From contig NZ_CP048289.1 in NCBI RefSeq assembly GCF_014084105.1, positions 5,403,922-5,467,921 of the forward strand: 64,000 nucleotides of DNA. Reading direction: 5' to 3'. A model generated the notes under the pieces. That model saw nothing but the letters and a program-made list of their open reading frames with translations. It did no database searches and was not told where the DNA came from. This DNA comes from Streptacidiphilus sp. P02-A3a. GTDB taxonomy: Bacteria; Actinomycetota; Actinomycetes; Streptomycetales; Streptomycetaceae. Both the position numbers and the translations under genes were made by a program. This document shows positions 32,305-41,141 of the stretch, one piece after another (the first letter of the stretch is position 1; each line of letters begins with the position of its first letter).

Positions 32305-32392
32305 TCCCTGCACCGCCTCCCCTGTACGTGGGTGGTCGCGAACGGGACCGGACCGGGCCGTCCGCCGGTCGCGGACGGCCCGACCGACAGCG

Positions 32393-33196
32393 TCAGACCC
32401 GAGACTGACGGGTCGTCATCTCCGATGCCGGCAGCAGCGCGGCGAAATGGTCGCTGAGCACGCCGATCACCTCGGCCGGGCGGCTGCTCAGGAAGAAGTG
32501 GCCGCCCTCGAAGACCTTGAGGTCGAACGCGGCGGTGGTGTGGGCCTTCCAGGCGCGCGCCTCGTCCACCGGCGTCCGCGGGTCCCGGTCCCCGGTCAGT
32601 GCGGTGACCGGGCAGTCCACCACCGCGCTCGGCTCGCCCCGGTAGGTCTCCACCGCGCGGTAGTCGCCACGCAGCGCCGGAAGCACCATCTCCAGCAGTT
32701 CGTCGTCCTCCAGGATGCTGTCCTGGGTCCCGCTCATGGCCCTGACCTCGGCCAGGATCCCCTGGTCGTCGCGCAGATGGACGTCCTCCACCCGGCTCAC
32801 CGCCGGGCCCCGGCGGCCGGAGACGAAGAGGTGGTCGATCCCGCGGCCCGCCGCCTGGAAGCGCTGGGCCACCTCGAAGGCCACCAGCGCGCCCATGCTG
32901 TGGCCGAAGAAGGTCAGCGGCCGGTCGTCCCACGGGCGCAGCGCCTGGTAGACGGCGTCCGCCAGTTCGCGCAGATCGGTGATCACCGGCTCGGCCCTGC
33001 GCTCCTGCCGTCCGGGGTACTGCACGGCCAGCACGTCGACCTGCGACCGGAGTTGGGCCGACACCGGATAGTAGAAGCTCGCCGAACCGCCCGCGTGCGG
33101 GAAGCAGACCAGCCGCCCCGGCGCGGACGGGGCGGGATGGAATCGGCGGATCCAGAGTTCGTTGTTCGCGGAGCTGTTCGCGGGGATGGCAGTCAT
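32393..33196 (-). CDS. Type II thioesterase
   Basis: A 267-aa alpha/beta hydrolase of the type II PKS/NRPS thioesterase family, which clears stalled or wrong acyl groups from carrier proteins. The oxyanion region LVCFPHAGGSASFY, nucleophile FFGHSMGALVAFEVAQ, acid in ALTGDRDPRTP and catalytic His in FEGGHFFL are all intact. Length is standard. It is distinct from the TE domain at the end of the terminal PKS. Its promoter lies in the divergent region shared with the metallophosphoesterase gene. Confidence 0.93.
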   Translation of the reverse strand: MTAIPANSSANNELWIRRFHPAPSAPGRLVCFPHAGGSASFYYPVSAQLRSQVDVLAVQYPGRQERRAEPVITDLRELADAVYQALRPWDDRPLTFFGHSMGALVAFEVAQRFQAAGRGIDHLFVSGRRGPAVSRVEDVHLRDDQGILAEVRAMSGTQDSILEDDELLEMVLPALRGDYRAVETYRGEPSAVVDCPVTALTGDRDPRTPVDEARAWKAHTTAAFDLKVFEGGHFFLSSRPAEVIGVLSDHFAALLPASEMTTRQSRV

Positions 33197-33591
33197 CTCG
33201 CCCAGTCGTTCCCTTCAGGTCCCACCGGCACGGCGGCACGGCGGTCAGTCGTCGAGTCCCCCCGTTCCGGCCGGACGACGGGCCCGCGCCGAAAGGCAGG
33301 GGCGGCCACCCACCGGAAGAAACCGGGCATGGTGTATCACAGACTGCCATGTCCACTGGAATGTCAGCAAGTACACAAACGGTAATCGGACGTCTGTACA
33401 GCGCTTGTGGCTCATTCGCGAGAATTCACACGGCGAGGCCCCGTGAGCTGTGGCGCGGCCGGGTCCGACTGGGATTAACTTGACGCGGAATCACGATAAC
33501 CGCTTCGGTCAGGCGTTCGCCGACCGACCGGGGAGGGCACGGAGCCGTGGGCGCCGGCGGTCGCCCCGGACACCGAGACGAGGAGTACCGC
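33197..33591. other. 395-bp divergent intergenic region in the cluster
   Basis: It separates the thioesterase (left) and metallophosphoesterase (right), which are transcribed apart, so it should hold both promoters. It is AT-rich from 33320 to 33500. TTGACG at 33480-33485 resembles a rightward -35, but no good -10 follows at 16-18 bp. An imperfect inverted repeat ATTC-4-GAAT lies near 33415. No ORF with a ribosome binding site is seen apart from the GAGG just before 33592. Confidence 0.5.
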
Positions 33592-34461
33592 ATGGCCACC
33601 GCAGCCTCCGGAACGCCGCCCCATCGGCCTTCCCACGCCAGGCTATACGCCGTCAGCGACCTCCACGTGGCATACCAGGAGAACCGGGACACCGTGGAGG
33701 GGATCTTCCCCACCCACGAGGGTGACTGGCTCCTGGTCGCGGGCGACATCGCCGAGCAGGCCGAGGATGTCGAATGGGCGCTGCGACTGCTGGCCGACCG
33801 CTTCGAGCAGGTGGTCTGGGTGCCCGGCAACCACGAACTGTGGACGCATCCCAGTGACAGCCTGCAACTGCGCGGGGAGGCCCGGTACCGGCACCTGGTG
33901 GAGATATGCCGCGGCATCGGCGTGCTCACCCCGGAGGACCCGTTCCCGGTCTGGACCGGGCCCGGCGGGCCGGTCACCCTGGCCCCGCTGTTCCTGCTGT
34001 ACGACTACAGCTTCCTGCCGCTCGGCGCCACCGACGCCGCGAGCGGACTGGCCGTGGCGGAGGCCGCCGGGGTGGTCTGCACCGACGAGTACCTGCTGCA
34101 CCCGGACCCGCACCCGTCCCGCGCCGACTGGTGCCGGGCCCGGGTGGAGTACAGCCGGGCCCGGCTGGAGGCCTGCGACCCGGAACTGCCGACGGTCCTG
34201 ATCAACCACTGGCCGGTGGTCCGCGAGCCCACGGCGGTGCTGTACCACCCGGAGTTCGCCATGTGGTGCGGGACCACCGCCAGCGCCGACTGGCCGGTGC
34301 GCTACCGGGCCTCCGCCGTGGTCTACGGGCACCTGCACATCCCCCGGGTCATCCACCACGAGGGGGTGCGCCACGTCGAGGTGTCGCTGGGCTACCCGCG
34401 CGAGTGGCGCCGCCGGGGCAAGCCCGAGCCGCTGCTGCGGGACGTCTTCCCGGACGCGTAG
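33592..34461 (+). CDS. Metallophosphoesterase (calcineurin-like)
   Basis: A 289-aa calcineurin-fold phosphoesterase. The metal motifs are complete: AVSDLHVAY (DxH), LLVAGDIAEQ (GD), WVPGNHELW (GNHE), TVLINHWPV (His) and VVYGHLHIPR (GHxH). The ATG at 33592 is set by AGGAG six nt upstream; the frame opens earlier at 33547. Position within the methoxymalonyl/PKS cluster and ahead of the AfsR regulator suggests a tailoring or resistance-related role, such as removal of a protecting phosphate. The substrate is not known. Confidence 0.86.
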   Translation: MATAASGTPPHRPSHARLYAVSDLHVAYQENRDTVEGIFPTHEGDWLLVAGDIAEQAEDVEWALRLLADRFEQVVWVPGNHELWTHPSDSLQLRGEARYRHLVEICRGIGVLTPEDPFPVWTGPGGPVTLAPLFLLYDYSFLPLGATDAASGLAVAEAAGVVCTDEYLLHPDPHPSRADWCRARVEYSRARLEACDPELPTVLINHWPVVREPTAVLYHPEFAMWCGTTASADWPVRYRASAVVYGHLHIPRVIHHEGVRHVEVSLGYPREWRRRGKPEPLLRDVFPDA

Positions 34462-34572
34462 GACTCGGGCGGAAAGCCGGAATACCGCGACTGACATATC
34501 GTCAGCCAGGTCCGGACCTGCGAAAACCATATCCTACGGTCAGCAAACATGACATGCGCCCGATGAGGGTGC

Positions 34573-34590
34573 TCTAGGGATATGCCTAGA
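34573..34590. promoter_or_regulatory. Inverted repeat upstream of the AfsR-type gene
   Basis: TCTAGG/CCTAGA, six bp each way around a 6-nt spacer, ends 15 bp before the -35 hexamer. The spacing and AT-rich context suit an activator or repressor site. Its centre GATATGCC resembles the GATATCGCC units of the candidate SARP box at 31869. Confidence 0.4.
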
Positions 34591-34605
34591 CATCTCATCA
34601 ATTCG

Positions 34606-34634
34606 TTGACCTGGGCAAACCCTCCCAAGATGCT
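34606..34634 (+). promoter_or_regulatory. Candidate promoter of the AfsR-type gene
   Basis: TTGACC (34606-34611), a 17-bp spacer and GATGCT (34629-34634) fit a housekeeping-type promoter. The inferred start near 34641 would give a ~108-nt untranslated leader. Confidence 0.42.
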
Positions 34635-34748
34635 GGAGACACCGCTGAGCGCCGTTGGCCGAGGACAGTCCTGTCCTCGGCCGCGCCGCCACGGCCCGGC
34701 GCGCTGCGCCGAGGACGTCCATCACGCACAGGGCGATTAGGGAGTCCG

Positions 34749-36731
34749 TTGAAATTCTTGCTGCTCGGCCCGCTCACCGTCCGACTGCACGAGCGGGAGG
34801 TGCAGGTGTCGGCGCCGAGACAACGCGTGGTCCTGGCGACCCTCCTGCTCAATGCCAACCATGTGGTCTCGGTCGAGCGGATCGCGAGGTACGTCTGGGA
34901 CGGCGCCCCGCCGCCCAGCGCCGCCGCGACGGTGCGCACCTATGTCATGCGGCTGCGGCAGGCGCTGGGCGAGCAGGCGGCGGCCCGGATCGTCACCCGG
35001 GCCCCCGGCTACCTGATAGCGCTCGACGAGCAGGAGAGCGACCTCGGGCAGTTCACCGCCCACCGCCGCCGGGCGGCCTGCCTGGCCGAGTCCGGTGACC
35101 TGGCGGGCTCCGCCGCCGAACTGGTCCGGGCCCTGTCCCACTGGCGGGACGACCCGCTGGCGGACATCCCCTCGCAGACGCTGCGCGACGTCGAGGGCCG
35201 CTACCTCAACGAACTGCGGTTACAGACCCTGGAGCTGCGCTTCGACGCGGAACTCGCGCTGCGCCGGCACGCCGAACTCGTCCCCGAGCTGTGGCGGCTG
35301 GTCCGGGAGCACCCGATGCGGGAGGCCCTGGTGGGCCGGCTGATGCTGGCCCTGTTCCGCTCCGGGCGGCAGTCCGAGGCCCTCGACCTGTACCAGCGCA
35401 CCCGGTCGCTCCTGGTGGAGCAACTCGGCGCGGAGCCCAGCGCCGCGCTGCGCGAGATGCAGCGGCGGATCCTGTCCGCCGAGGACCGCCCCGAGGCGGG
35501 CGAGCGGAGCCACCCGGCCGACCGTCCGGACCGGTTCCGGCCGCCACCGGCGACGGGTGCCCCGGCCGCCGCCGCACGGTCGGCCCGACCGGAGCGACCG
35601 GTCCTCTCCGGGGGGCGGCAGGCGCCGCCGTCCTGGGACGGCCCGGGGCGCCCCCGACCGGCCCAGCTGCCCGCCGTGGTGCCGGTGCTGACGGCCCGCG
35701 CCGAGCAGTTGCAGGAGCTCCACCGGATCCTGACCACCGCCGAGCCGCCCACCGGTTCGGTGACCACGGCGGTGGTGACCGGACGGGGCGGCATCGGCAA
35801 GAGCGCGCTGGCCCTGCGCGCCGCGCACGCGGTACGCGGGCGCTTCCCGCACGGCCAGCTCTACGCGGACCTCGGCGGCGGCGGTCGGCCGCTGGCCCCC
35901 GGCGTGGTACTGCTCCGGTTCCTCACCGACCTGGGCGTGCCCCGGGCGGCGATCCCGGCCGGTGCGGCCGAGCGGGAGGCCCTGTACCGCTCGCTCACCT
36001 CCGGCAACCGGGTGCTGGTGCTGCTCGACGACGCGCACGACAGCGCGCAGATACGCCCGCTGGTGCCGGGCAGCGGCGGCAGCAGGCTGCTGGTGACCAG
36101 CCGCCGCAGGCTCGCCGAGCTCGACAGCGCGCAGACCGTGGCGCTGCCGCCGCTGGACGAGGCCGGATCGCTGGAGCTGCTGGCCGGCGTCATCGGCGCG
36201 GCCCGGGTCGAGGCCGAACCGCAGGCCGCCCGCCAGGTGGTCGCGGTCTGCGCCGGCCTGCCGCTGGCGGTCCGGATAGCCGGGGCCCGGCAACTGGAGC
36301 GCCCGCACCGGAGCCTGGCCGACCTGGCGCAACGGCTCACCGCCGCCCCCCGGCTGCTGGACGAGCTGCACACCGGCGGTCTCGGCGTCCGCCCCTGCCT
36401 GGACGCCGACCACACCGGGCTGCGGCGGCGTCCGCCGAACGGCCTGGACCCGGCGGCGGTGTTCTCGCTGCTGGGCGCGACCAACGCCGCGTACACCTCG
36501 CGCGGCCGGGTGGCGGCCCTGCTGGGCTGCTCGGAGGAGCGCGCGGAGGAGGCACTGGACGCCCTGGTCGAGGCGCACCTGCTGCACCCGCCCCGGGCCG
36601 GGCGGTACCGGCTGGACGCGCTGCTCCAGGCGTACGCGCGGGAGCGGGCGCAGGACGCGGACCTGGGCGAGCCGACCGGGCAGGGCGAGCTGTTCGCGGC
36701 CACCCGCACCCCGGTCACCCGGGCCGGTTGA
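34749..36731 (+). CDS. AfsR/SARP-family pathway regulator with TTA codon
   Basis: A 660-aa large SARP. Residues 1-95 are the OmpR-like winged helix ([15 protein letters not shown], then [17 protein letters not shown]), residues 96-245 the bacterial transcriptional activation domain, and residues ~300-600 an NB-ARC ATPase (Walker [19 protein letters not shown], Walker [30 protein letters not shown]). The TPR domain of full AfsR is missing. A TTG start follows AGGGAG. Codon 158 (35220-35222) is TTA, making translation bldA-dependent. It should be the main activator of the cluster and resembles the AfsR-type regulators of bafilomycin clusters. Confidence 0.9.
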   Translation: MKFLLLGPLTVRLHEREVQVSAPRQRVVLATLLLNANHVVSVERIARYVWDGAPPPSAAATVRTYVMRLRQALGEQAAARIVTRAPGYLIALDEQESDLGQFTAHRRRAACLAESGDLAGSAAELVRALSHWRDDPLADIPSQTLRDVEGRYLNELRLQTLELRFDAELALRRHAELVPELWRLVREHPMREALVGRLMLALFRSGRQSEALDLYQRTRSLLVEQLGAEPSAALREMQRRILSAEDRPEAGERSHPADRPDRFRPPPATGAPAAAARSARPERPVLSGGRQAPPSWDGPGRPRPAQLPAVVPVLTARAEQLQELHRILTTAEPPTGSVTTAVVTGRGGIGKSALALRAAHAVRGRFPHGQLYADLGGGGRPLAPGVVLLRFLTDLGVPRAAIPAGAAEREALYRSLTSGNRVLVLLDDAHDSAQIRPLVPGSGGSRLLVTSRRRLAELDSAQTVALPPLDEAGSLELLAGVIGAARVEAEPQAARQVVAVCAGLPLAVRIAGARQLERPHRSLADLAQRLTAAPRLLDELHTGGLGVRPCLDADHTGLRRRPPNGLDPAAVFSLLGATNAAYTSRGRVAALLGCSEERAEEALDALVEAHLLHPPRAGRYRLDALLQAYARERAQDADLGEPTGQGELFAATRTPVTRAG

Positions 36732-36828
36732 CCCGCGCCGACACGACCCCTGCCACGACGCACCGCACCGCCGCTGTCGCACCGCACCGAGTGTCGAGTT
36801 CACCGAGTTCCGAGGGAGTTGCTTCGCC

Positions 36829-37491
36829 ATGGCCTACCAGACAACCGCCACCGCCGAATTGCTCACCTATGTCCGGGAGGCGTCACTGCGGGACGACGTG
36901 ATCCTGAGAGAACTGCGCGAGGCCACGGCCGGGCTCCCGGCCGGCGAGGCGATGCAGGTGATGGCGGAGGAGGGCCAACTGCTGGCGCTGCTGGTCGGCC
37001 TGACCGGCGCCCGGTCGGTACTGGAGATCGGCACCTTCACCGGCTACAGCACCCTCTGCATGGCCCGCGCGCTGCCCACCGGGGGCCGGCTGGTGACCTG
37101 CGACCTGGACGAGCGCTGGCCCGGGATCGCCGCGGAGTACTGGCGGCGGGCCGGGGTCGAGGACCGGATCGAGCTGCGGCTCGGCGCCGCCACCGACACC
37201 CTGTCCGAGCTGCTGGCGGAGCGCGGCCCGGCCGGGTTCGACCTGGCCTTCATCGACGCCGACAAGCCCAACTACGTGAAGTACTACGAGGCTTCGCTGG
37301 AGCTGGTGCGGCCGGGCGGGCTGGTCGTGATCGACAACACGCTGTTCTTCGGCCGGGTGGCCGAACCCGAGGCCCAGGACCGGGACACGGTCGCGGTCCG
37401 CGAACTCAACCAGCTGCTGCGGCACGACCCGCGGGTGGAGCTGTCGATGCTGATCATGGCGGACGGGATCACCCTGGCCCGGAAGCTCTGA
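36829..37491 (+). CDS. SAM-dependent O-methyltransferase, FkbG-like (methoxymalonyl-ACP pathway)
   Basis: A 220-aa class I O-methyltransferase of the catechol-OMT/FkbG type. The SAM motif is [16 protein letters not shown], followed by the acidic CDLDERW, the metal-site [13 protein letters not shown] and [12 protein letters not shown]. It should methylate the hydroxyl of hydroxymalonyl-ACP. The other four genes of that pathway lie on the facing strand from 37643. It is separated from AfsR by 97 bp and preceded by GAGGGAG. A double terminator follows. Confidence 0.9.
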   Translation: MAYQTTATAELLTYVREASLRDDVILRELREATAGLPAGEAMQVMAEEGQLLALLVGLTGARSVLEIGTFTGYSTLCMARALPTGGRLVTCDLDERWPGIAAEYWRRAGVEDRIELRLGAATDTLSELLAERGPAGFDLAFIDADKPNYVKYYEASLELVRPGGLVVIDNTLFFGRVAEPEAQDRDTVAVRELNQLLRHDPRVELSMLIMADGITLARKL

Positions 37492-37528
37492 GGGGCCGCC
37501 CACCGACGGCGGGGCCGGACGGTACGGG

Positions 37529-37561
37529 GCCCGGCAGCGAGCGATCGGCTCGCTGCCGGGC
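37529..37561. terminator. Strong terminator hairpin between convergent cluster genes
   Basis: A perfect 14-bp stem (arms 37529-37542 and 37548-37561, 5-nt loop) followed on the plus strand by TTCCCTTGT. It stands where the O-methyltransferase transcript meets the PKS/methoxymalonyl transcript from the other side. Confidence 0.75.
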
Positions 37562-37574
37562 TTCCCTTGTGTCC

Positions 37575-37616
37575 GTCCGGTGACCGGCCGCCCGATCGGG
37601 CGGCCGGTCACCGGAC
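37575..37616. terminator. 42-nt perfect palindrome, second terminator
   Basis: A perfect inverted repeat of 21 nt per arm with no spacer (centre at 37595/37596), 13 nt after the first hairpin. As RNA it would form about 19 bp with a tetraloop on either transcript. It ends 26 bp before the FkbH-like stop codon, so it can serve the long minus-strand operon. Confidence 0.72.
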
Positions 37617-37642
37617 CCGGGGAGAGCAGATCCGACTGGATG

Positions 37643-38764
37643 TCAGGTCTGGTCGCAGACTCTCCCCTTCCGGCCGCGCGCGCCCAGGTCGGGCGCGTCC
37701 AGCCGGATGGTCTCGGATGCGCCGCGGGTCCCGGGGACCAGGTGCAGCCGCTGTACCTGGTCGCCGACGTCGGCGGCCTCGGCGTACCCGCAGTCGCAGG
37801 GCTGGTCGTCGAAGCCCGCGAACCGGTAGGCGATCTCCATCATCCGGTTGCGCTCGGTGGCCCTGAAGTCCGCGGCCAGGTGCACGCCCGCACGGGCGGC
37901 CTGGTCGGTCAGCCAGCTGAGCAGGGTCGCCCCGACGCCGTAGGACACCACCCGGCAGGAGGTGGCGAGCAGCCGCAGCCGCCAGTAGCGGGAGCTCCGC
38001 TCCAGCAGCAGCACGCCCACGGCGCCGTGCGGGCCGAAGCGGTCGGTCAGGGTGACCACCAGCACCTCGTGGTCCGGATCGGCCAGCAGGCCGCGCAGCC
38101 GGGCATCGGAGTAGTGCACCCCGGTGGCGTTCATCTGGCTGGTGCGCAGCGTCAGTTCCTCCACCCGGGAGAGCTCCCCGGGGGTGGCCGGGGCGATCCG
38201 CATCAGCAGCCCGAGCGAGCGCAGGAACTCCTCGTCCGGCCCCTTCGCCTCGGCCCGCTCGGCCTCGCGGCGGAAGCCCGCCTGGTACATCTCCCGGCGC
38301 CGACGGGAGTCGACGGTGCTGGTCGCCGGGGTGAACTCGGGCAGGTCGGGCAGCGCCGCCGCGCGTTCGGCCGGGTACACCCGCACCTCGGGGAGGTGGA
38401 AGGTGACCTCGGCCCGCTCGGCCGGCTGGTCGTCCACGAAGGCGATCGCGGTGTGGGCGAAGTTGAGCCGGTCCGCGATCCGGCGCACCGACTCGGACTT
38501 GGCCCCCCAGCCGATCTCCGGCAGCACGAAGTACTCGGCGATGCCGAAGGCCTCCAGCCGCCCCCAGGCGTGCTCGTGGTCGTTCCGGCTCGCCACCGAC
38601 TGCAGGATGCCCCGGGAGTCGAGTTCGAGCACCACCTTGCGCAGTTCCTCCGGCAGCACCACCTCGCCGTCCTCCAGCAGCGTGCCCTGCCAGAGCGTGT
38701 TGTCGAGGTCCCAGACCAGGCACTTGACGGTCGCCGGGGGGTCGTCCGGCCTCCGGTCGGTCAT
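37643..38764 (-). CDS. fkbH: FkbH-like HAD enzyme (glyceryl-ACP formation)
   Basis: A 373-aa FkbH-family protein that captures 1,3-bisphosphoglycerate, dephosphorylates it and loads the glyceryl unit onto the pathway ACP. The HAD domain (residues 12-165) shows LVWDLDNTLWQGTLLED, SVASRNDHEHAW, EIGWGAKSESV and IAFVDDQPAERAEV. The C-terminal GNAT-like half contains LRTSQMNATGVHY and ATERNRMMEIAYRFAGF. The ATG overlaps the stop of the acyl-CoA dehydrogenase gene. It is the last gene of the long minus-strand operon. Confidence 0.93.
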   Translation of the reverse strand: MTDRRPDDPPATVKCLVWDLDNTLWQGTLLEDGEVVLPEELRKVVLELDSRGILQSVASRNDHEHAWGRLEAFGIAEYFVLPEIGWGAKSESVRRIADRLNFAHTAIAFVDDQPAERAEVTFHLPEVRVYPAERAAALPDLPEFTPATSTVDSRRRREMYQAGFRREAERAEAKGPDEEFLRSLGLLMRIAPATPGELSRVEELTLRTSQMNATGVHYSDARLRGLLADPDHEVLVVTLTDRFGPHGAVGVLLLERSSRYWRLRLLATSCRVVSYGVGATLLSWLTDQAARAGVHLAADFRATERNRMMEIAYRFAGFDDQPCDCGYAEAADVGDQVQRLHLVPGTRGASETIRLDAPDLGARGRKGRVCDQT

Positions 38765-39897
38765 CCCGCCTCCCGTACTCGTGGCGCCAACCCGTCCGCC
38801 GCCAGCACGTGCTGGGCGAGCATCAGCTGGCACATCTCACTGCTGCCCTCGATGATCTCCATCAGCTTGGCGTCCCGGTAGGCGCGGGCCACCGACTGGC
38901 CGTCGGTCGCCCCGGCGGACGCCAGGACCTGTACCGCCGAGGCCGCGCCCGCCGCCGCCCGGCCCGCGCTGACGTGCTTGGCCAGGACCGTGGCGACCAC
39001 CTGCTCCGGGGATCCGGCGTCCCAGCAGCGGCTGGCGTGCTCGCAGACCCGGGTGGCTATCTGCTCCCCCGCGTAGAGCTCGGCGAGGTGCCTGGCGACC
39101 AGCTGGTGCTCCGCGAGCGGTCGGCCGAACTGCTCGCGGGCCGCGGCGTGGGCGGTGGCGGCGGCCAGGCAGGCCCGCAGGATTCCCACACAGCCCCAGG
39201 CCACCGACATCCGGCCGTAGGCCAGTGCCGTGGTGACCAGCAGCGGCAGCGGCAGGCCGTAGCCGCCGAGCACGCTGCCGACCGGCAGCCGGACCGAGTC
39301 CAGCCACAGGTTCGCGTGCCCCGCGGCCCGACAGCCGAGCGGATCGGCGATCCGCTCCACCCGGACGCCGGGCGCGTCGGCGGGGACCAGCACTGCCGCC
39401 GCGCCGTCCTGGTAGCGGCCGAACACCACCAGCAGATCGGCGTAGTGCGCGGCCGTCACCCACTTCTTCCGGCCGTCGACCAGCACCGATCCGCCCTCCT
39501 GGCGGATGGTGGTGCCCAGCGCGGACAGGTCGCTGCCGGCCTGCGGCTCGCTGAAGGCGACCGCCGCCAGCGCGCCGCCGGTCAACCGGCCCAGGATGTC
39601 GGCCTGTTGCTGCGCGGTACCGAAGCGCTGCACGGTCCAGGCCGCCATCCCCTGCGAGGTCATCACGCTGCGGAGCGAGCTGCACAGGCTGCCGATGTGC
39701 GCGGTGTACTCGCCACCGGCCAGGCTGCTCAGCCCCCAACCGCCGTACTGGACCGGCACTTCGGCGCAGAGTCGGCCCTGCGTGCCGAGCTCCCGGAGCA
39801 GCCCCGGCGGCAGCAGGCCGCTCCGGTCCCACTCCCCCGCCCGGTCGCCGACGAGCGCGGTGGCCGAGGCGACGGCCTCGGCGAGGTCCTCACCCAT
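38761..39897 (-). CDS. Acyl-CoA dehydrogenase-type enzyme of methoxymalonyl-ACP pathway (FkbI-like)
   Basis: A 378-aa flavin acyl-CoA dehydrogenase-fold enzyme expected to oxidise the ACP-bound glyceryl-derived intermediate. Motifs include AFSEPQAGSDLSAL, KKWVTAAHYADLLVVF, AAAREQFGRPLAEHQLV and YRDAKLMEIIEGSSEMCQLM, where Glu of IIEGSSE is at the usual catalytic position. Full family length. Its start overlaps the ACP stop by 8 bp and its stop overlaps the FkbH start, so the four small genes are translationally chained. Confidence 0.92.
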   Translation of the reverse strand: MGEDLAEAVASATALVGDRAGEWDRSGLLPPGLLRELGTQGRLCAEVPVQYGGWGLSSLAGGEYTAHIGSLCSSLRSVMTSQGMAAWTVQRFGTAQQQADILGRLTGGALAAVAFSEPQAGSDLSALGTTIRQEGGSVLVDGRKKWVTAAHYADLLVVFGRYQDGAAAVLVPADAPGVRVERIADPLGCRAAGHANLWLDSVRLPVGSVLGGYGLPLPLLVTTALAYGRMSVAWGCVGILRACLAAATAHAAAREQFGRPLAEHQLVARHLAELYAGEQIATRVCEHASRCWDAGSPEQVVATVLAKHVSAGRAAAGAASAVQVLASAGATDGQSVARAYRDAKLMEIIEGSSEMCQLMLAQHVLAADGLAPRVREAG

Positions 39898-40189
39898 CGC
39901 GGCCGTCCGCCTGCGCCTGCTGGAGTCGGCAGACCAGGGCCGACATCAGCCGCACGGTACGGAAGTTGTCCAGCCTGAGGTCGGCGCCACGGATGGCGAT
40001 GTCGTAGGACTTCTCCAGGTGCACCACCAGCTGCATGGCGAACAGCGAGGAGAGGCCGCCGTCCCGGTAGAGGTCGGTCTCCGGCTCCCAGGGGGAACGG
40101 GTCTGCTCCTCAAGGAAGTTGAGCAGTTCCGAGACCACGGCCTCGGGCTCGGCCAGCGGGTCGGTGTGCGAGCGGTTCTGAGACACCAT
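39890..40189 (-). CDS. Discrete acyl carrier protein for methoxymalonyl unit (FkbJ-like)
   Basis: A 99-aa carrier protein. The phosphopantetheine serine is in GGLSSLFAMQLVVHLE; SSL in place of DSL is usual for this carrier type. LRLDNFRTVRLMSAL forms the last helix region. It carries the extender unit from glyceryl through hydroxymalonyl to methoxymalonyl and delivers it to an AT domain. The ATG follows AAGGG. It sits after the 17-bp tandem repeats that separate it from the dehydrogenase gene. Confidence 0.92.
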   Translation of the reverse strand: MVSQNRSHTDPLAEPEAVVSELLNFLEEQTRSPWEPETDLYRDGGLSSLFAMQLVVHLEKSYDIAIRGADLRLDNFRTVRLMSALVCRLQQAQADGRDG

Positions 40190-40205
40190 CAGATCCCTTC
40201 AGGTT

Positions 40206-40290
40206 GTCAGTGCCAGTCGGTCGTCAGTGGTAGTCGGTCGTCAGTTGCAGTCGGTCGTCAGTTGCAGTCGGTCGTCAGTGGTAGTCGTAG
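40206..40290. repeat. Five 17-bp tandem repeats between fkbK-like and ACP genes
   Basis: Consecutive units of about GTCAGTGGTAGTCGGTC at 40206-40222, 40223-40239, 40240-40256, 40257-40273 and 40274-40290. Copies 3 and 4 are identical; the last contains the stop and final codons of the 3-hydroxyacyl-CoA dehydrogenase gene. The array therefore looks like repeated duplication of that gene's 3' end. 17 is not a multiple of three. Confidence 0.9.
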
Positions 40291-41141
40291 AAGCCGGAGC
40301 CGGACTTGCGGCCGTGGCGGCCCTCGCGGACCAGGCGCAGCAGCAGCTCGCACGGGCGGCAGCCCTCGTCGCCGGTCCGTTCGTGCAGCACCCACAGCGA
40401 GTCGACCAGGTTGTCCAGGCCGATCAGGTCGGCCGTGCGCAGCGGTCCTGTGGGGTGTCCCAGGCAGCCCTGCATCAGCGTGTCCACGGCCTCGGCGGTG
40501 GCGGTGCCCTGCTCCACCACCCGGGCCGCGTCGTTGATCATCGGGTGCAGGATGCGGCTGGTCACGAACCCCGGCGCGTCGCGGACCACGACCGCCTCCC
40601 GGCGCAGCGCCGCCAGCAGCGAGGCCACCGACGCCATCACCGGGTCGCCGGTCCGGCGCCCGCGGATCACCTCGGCCGTTCTGATCAGGTACGGCGGGTT
40701 CATGAAGTGGGTGCCGACGAGCTCGGCCGGGCGCTCGACCGCCCCGGCCAGTTCGTCCACCGGGATCGAGGAGGTGTTGGTGATCAGCGGCGTCCCCGGC
40801 CGGACCAGTGCCGAGACCTCGGCCAGGACCTTGGCCTTGAGCTCCGCGTTCTCGGTGATCGCCTCGATCACCGCCGCGGCTCCGGCGGCCGGGTCGGTGC
40901 CGGTGCCGGTGGTCAGCTCGCCCGGGGCGGTGTCCGGCGGCAGGGCGCCGAGCAGGTGGGCCAGCCGCAGTTCCTCGGCGATCCGGTCGCGGGCCCGGGT
41001 CAGCCGCTCCGGGTCGACGTCGACCAGGTGGACCGGCAGGCCGTGGCCGAGGGCGAGGGTGGTGATGCCGACCCCCATCACCCCGGCTCCGAGGACGACG
41101 AGCGGGTTGGCTGGGTCGTACGGTGGCGGTGCTGTGGTCAT
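40275..41141 (-). CDS. 3-hydroxyacyl-CoA dehydrogenase-type enzyme (FkbK-like)
   Basis: A 288-aa enzyme of the 3-hydroxybutyryl-CoA dehydrogenase family acting on the ACP-bound glyceryl unit. The NAD motif is VVLGAGVMGVGITTLAL, the catalytic region AELVGTHFMNPPYLIRTAEV (GTHFMNP), and APGFVTSRILHPMINDAARV, GHPTGPLRTADLIGLD and GRKSGSGFYDY follow. The ATG overlaps the terminal PKS stop codon as ATGA, so extender-unit genes are translated together with the PKS. Full length. Confidence 0.93.
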   Translation of the reverse strand: MTTAPPPYDPANPLVVLGAGVMGVGITTLALGHGLPVHLVDVDPERLTRARDRIAEELRLAHLLGALPPDTAPGELTTGTGTDPAAGAAAVIEAITENAELKAKVLAEVSALVRPGTPLITNTSSIPVDELAGAVERPAELVGTHFMNPPYLIRTAEVIRGRRTGDPVMASVASLLAALRREAVVVRDAPGFVTSRILHPMINDAARVVEQGTATAEAVDTLMQGCLGHPTGPLRTADLIGLDNLVDSLWVLHERTGDEGCRPCELLLRLVREGRHGRKSGSGFYDYH

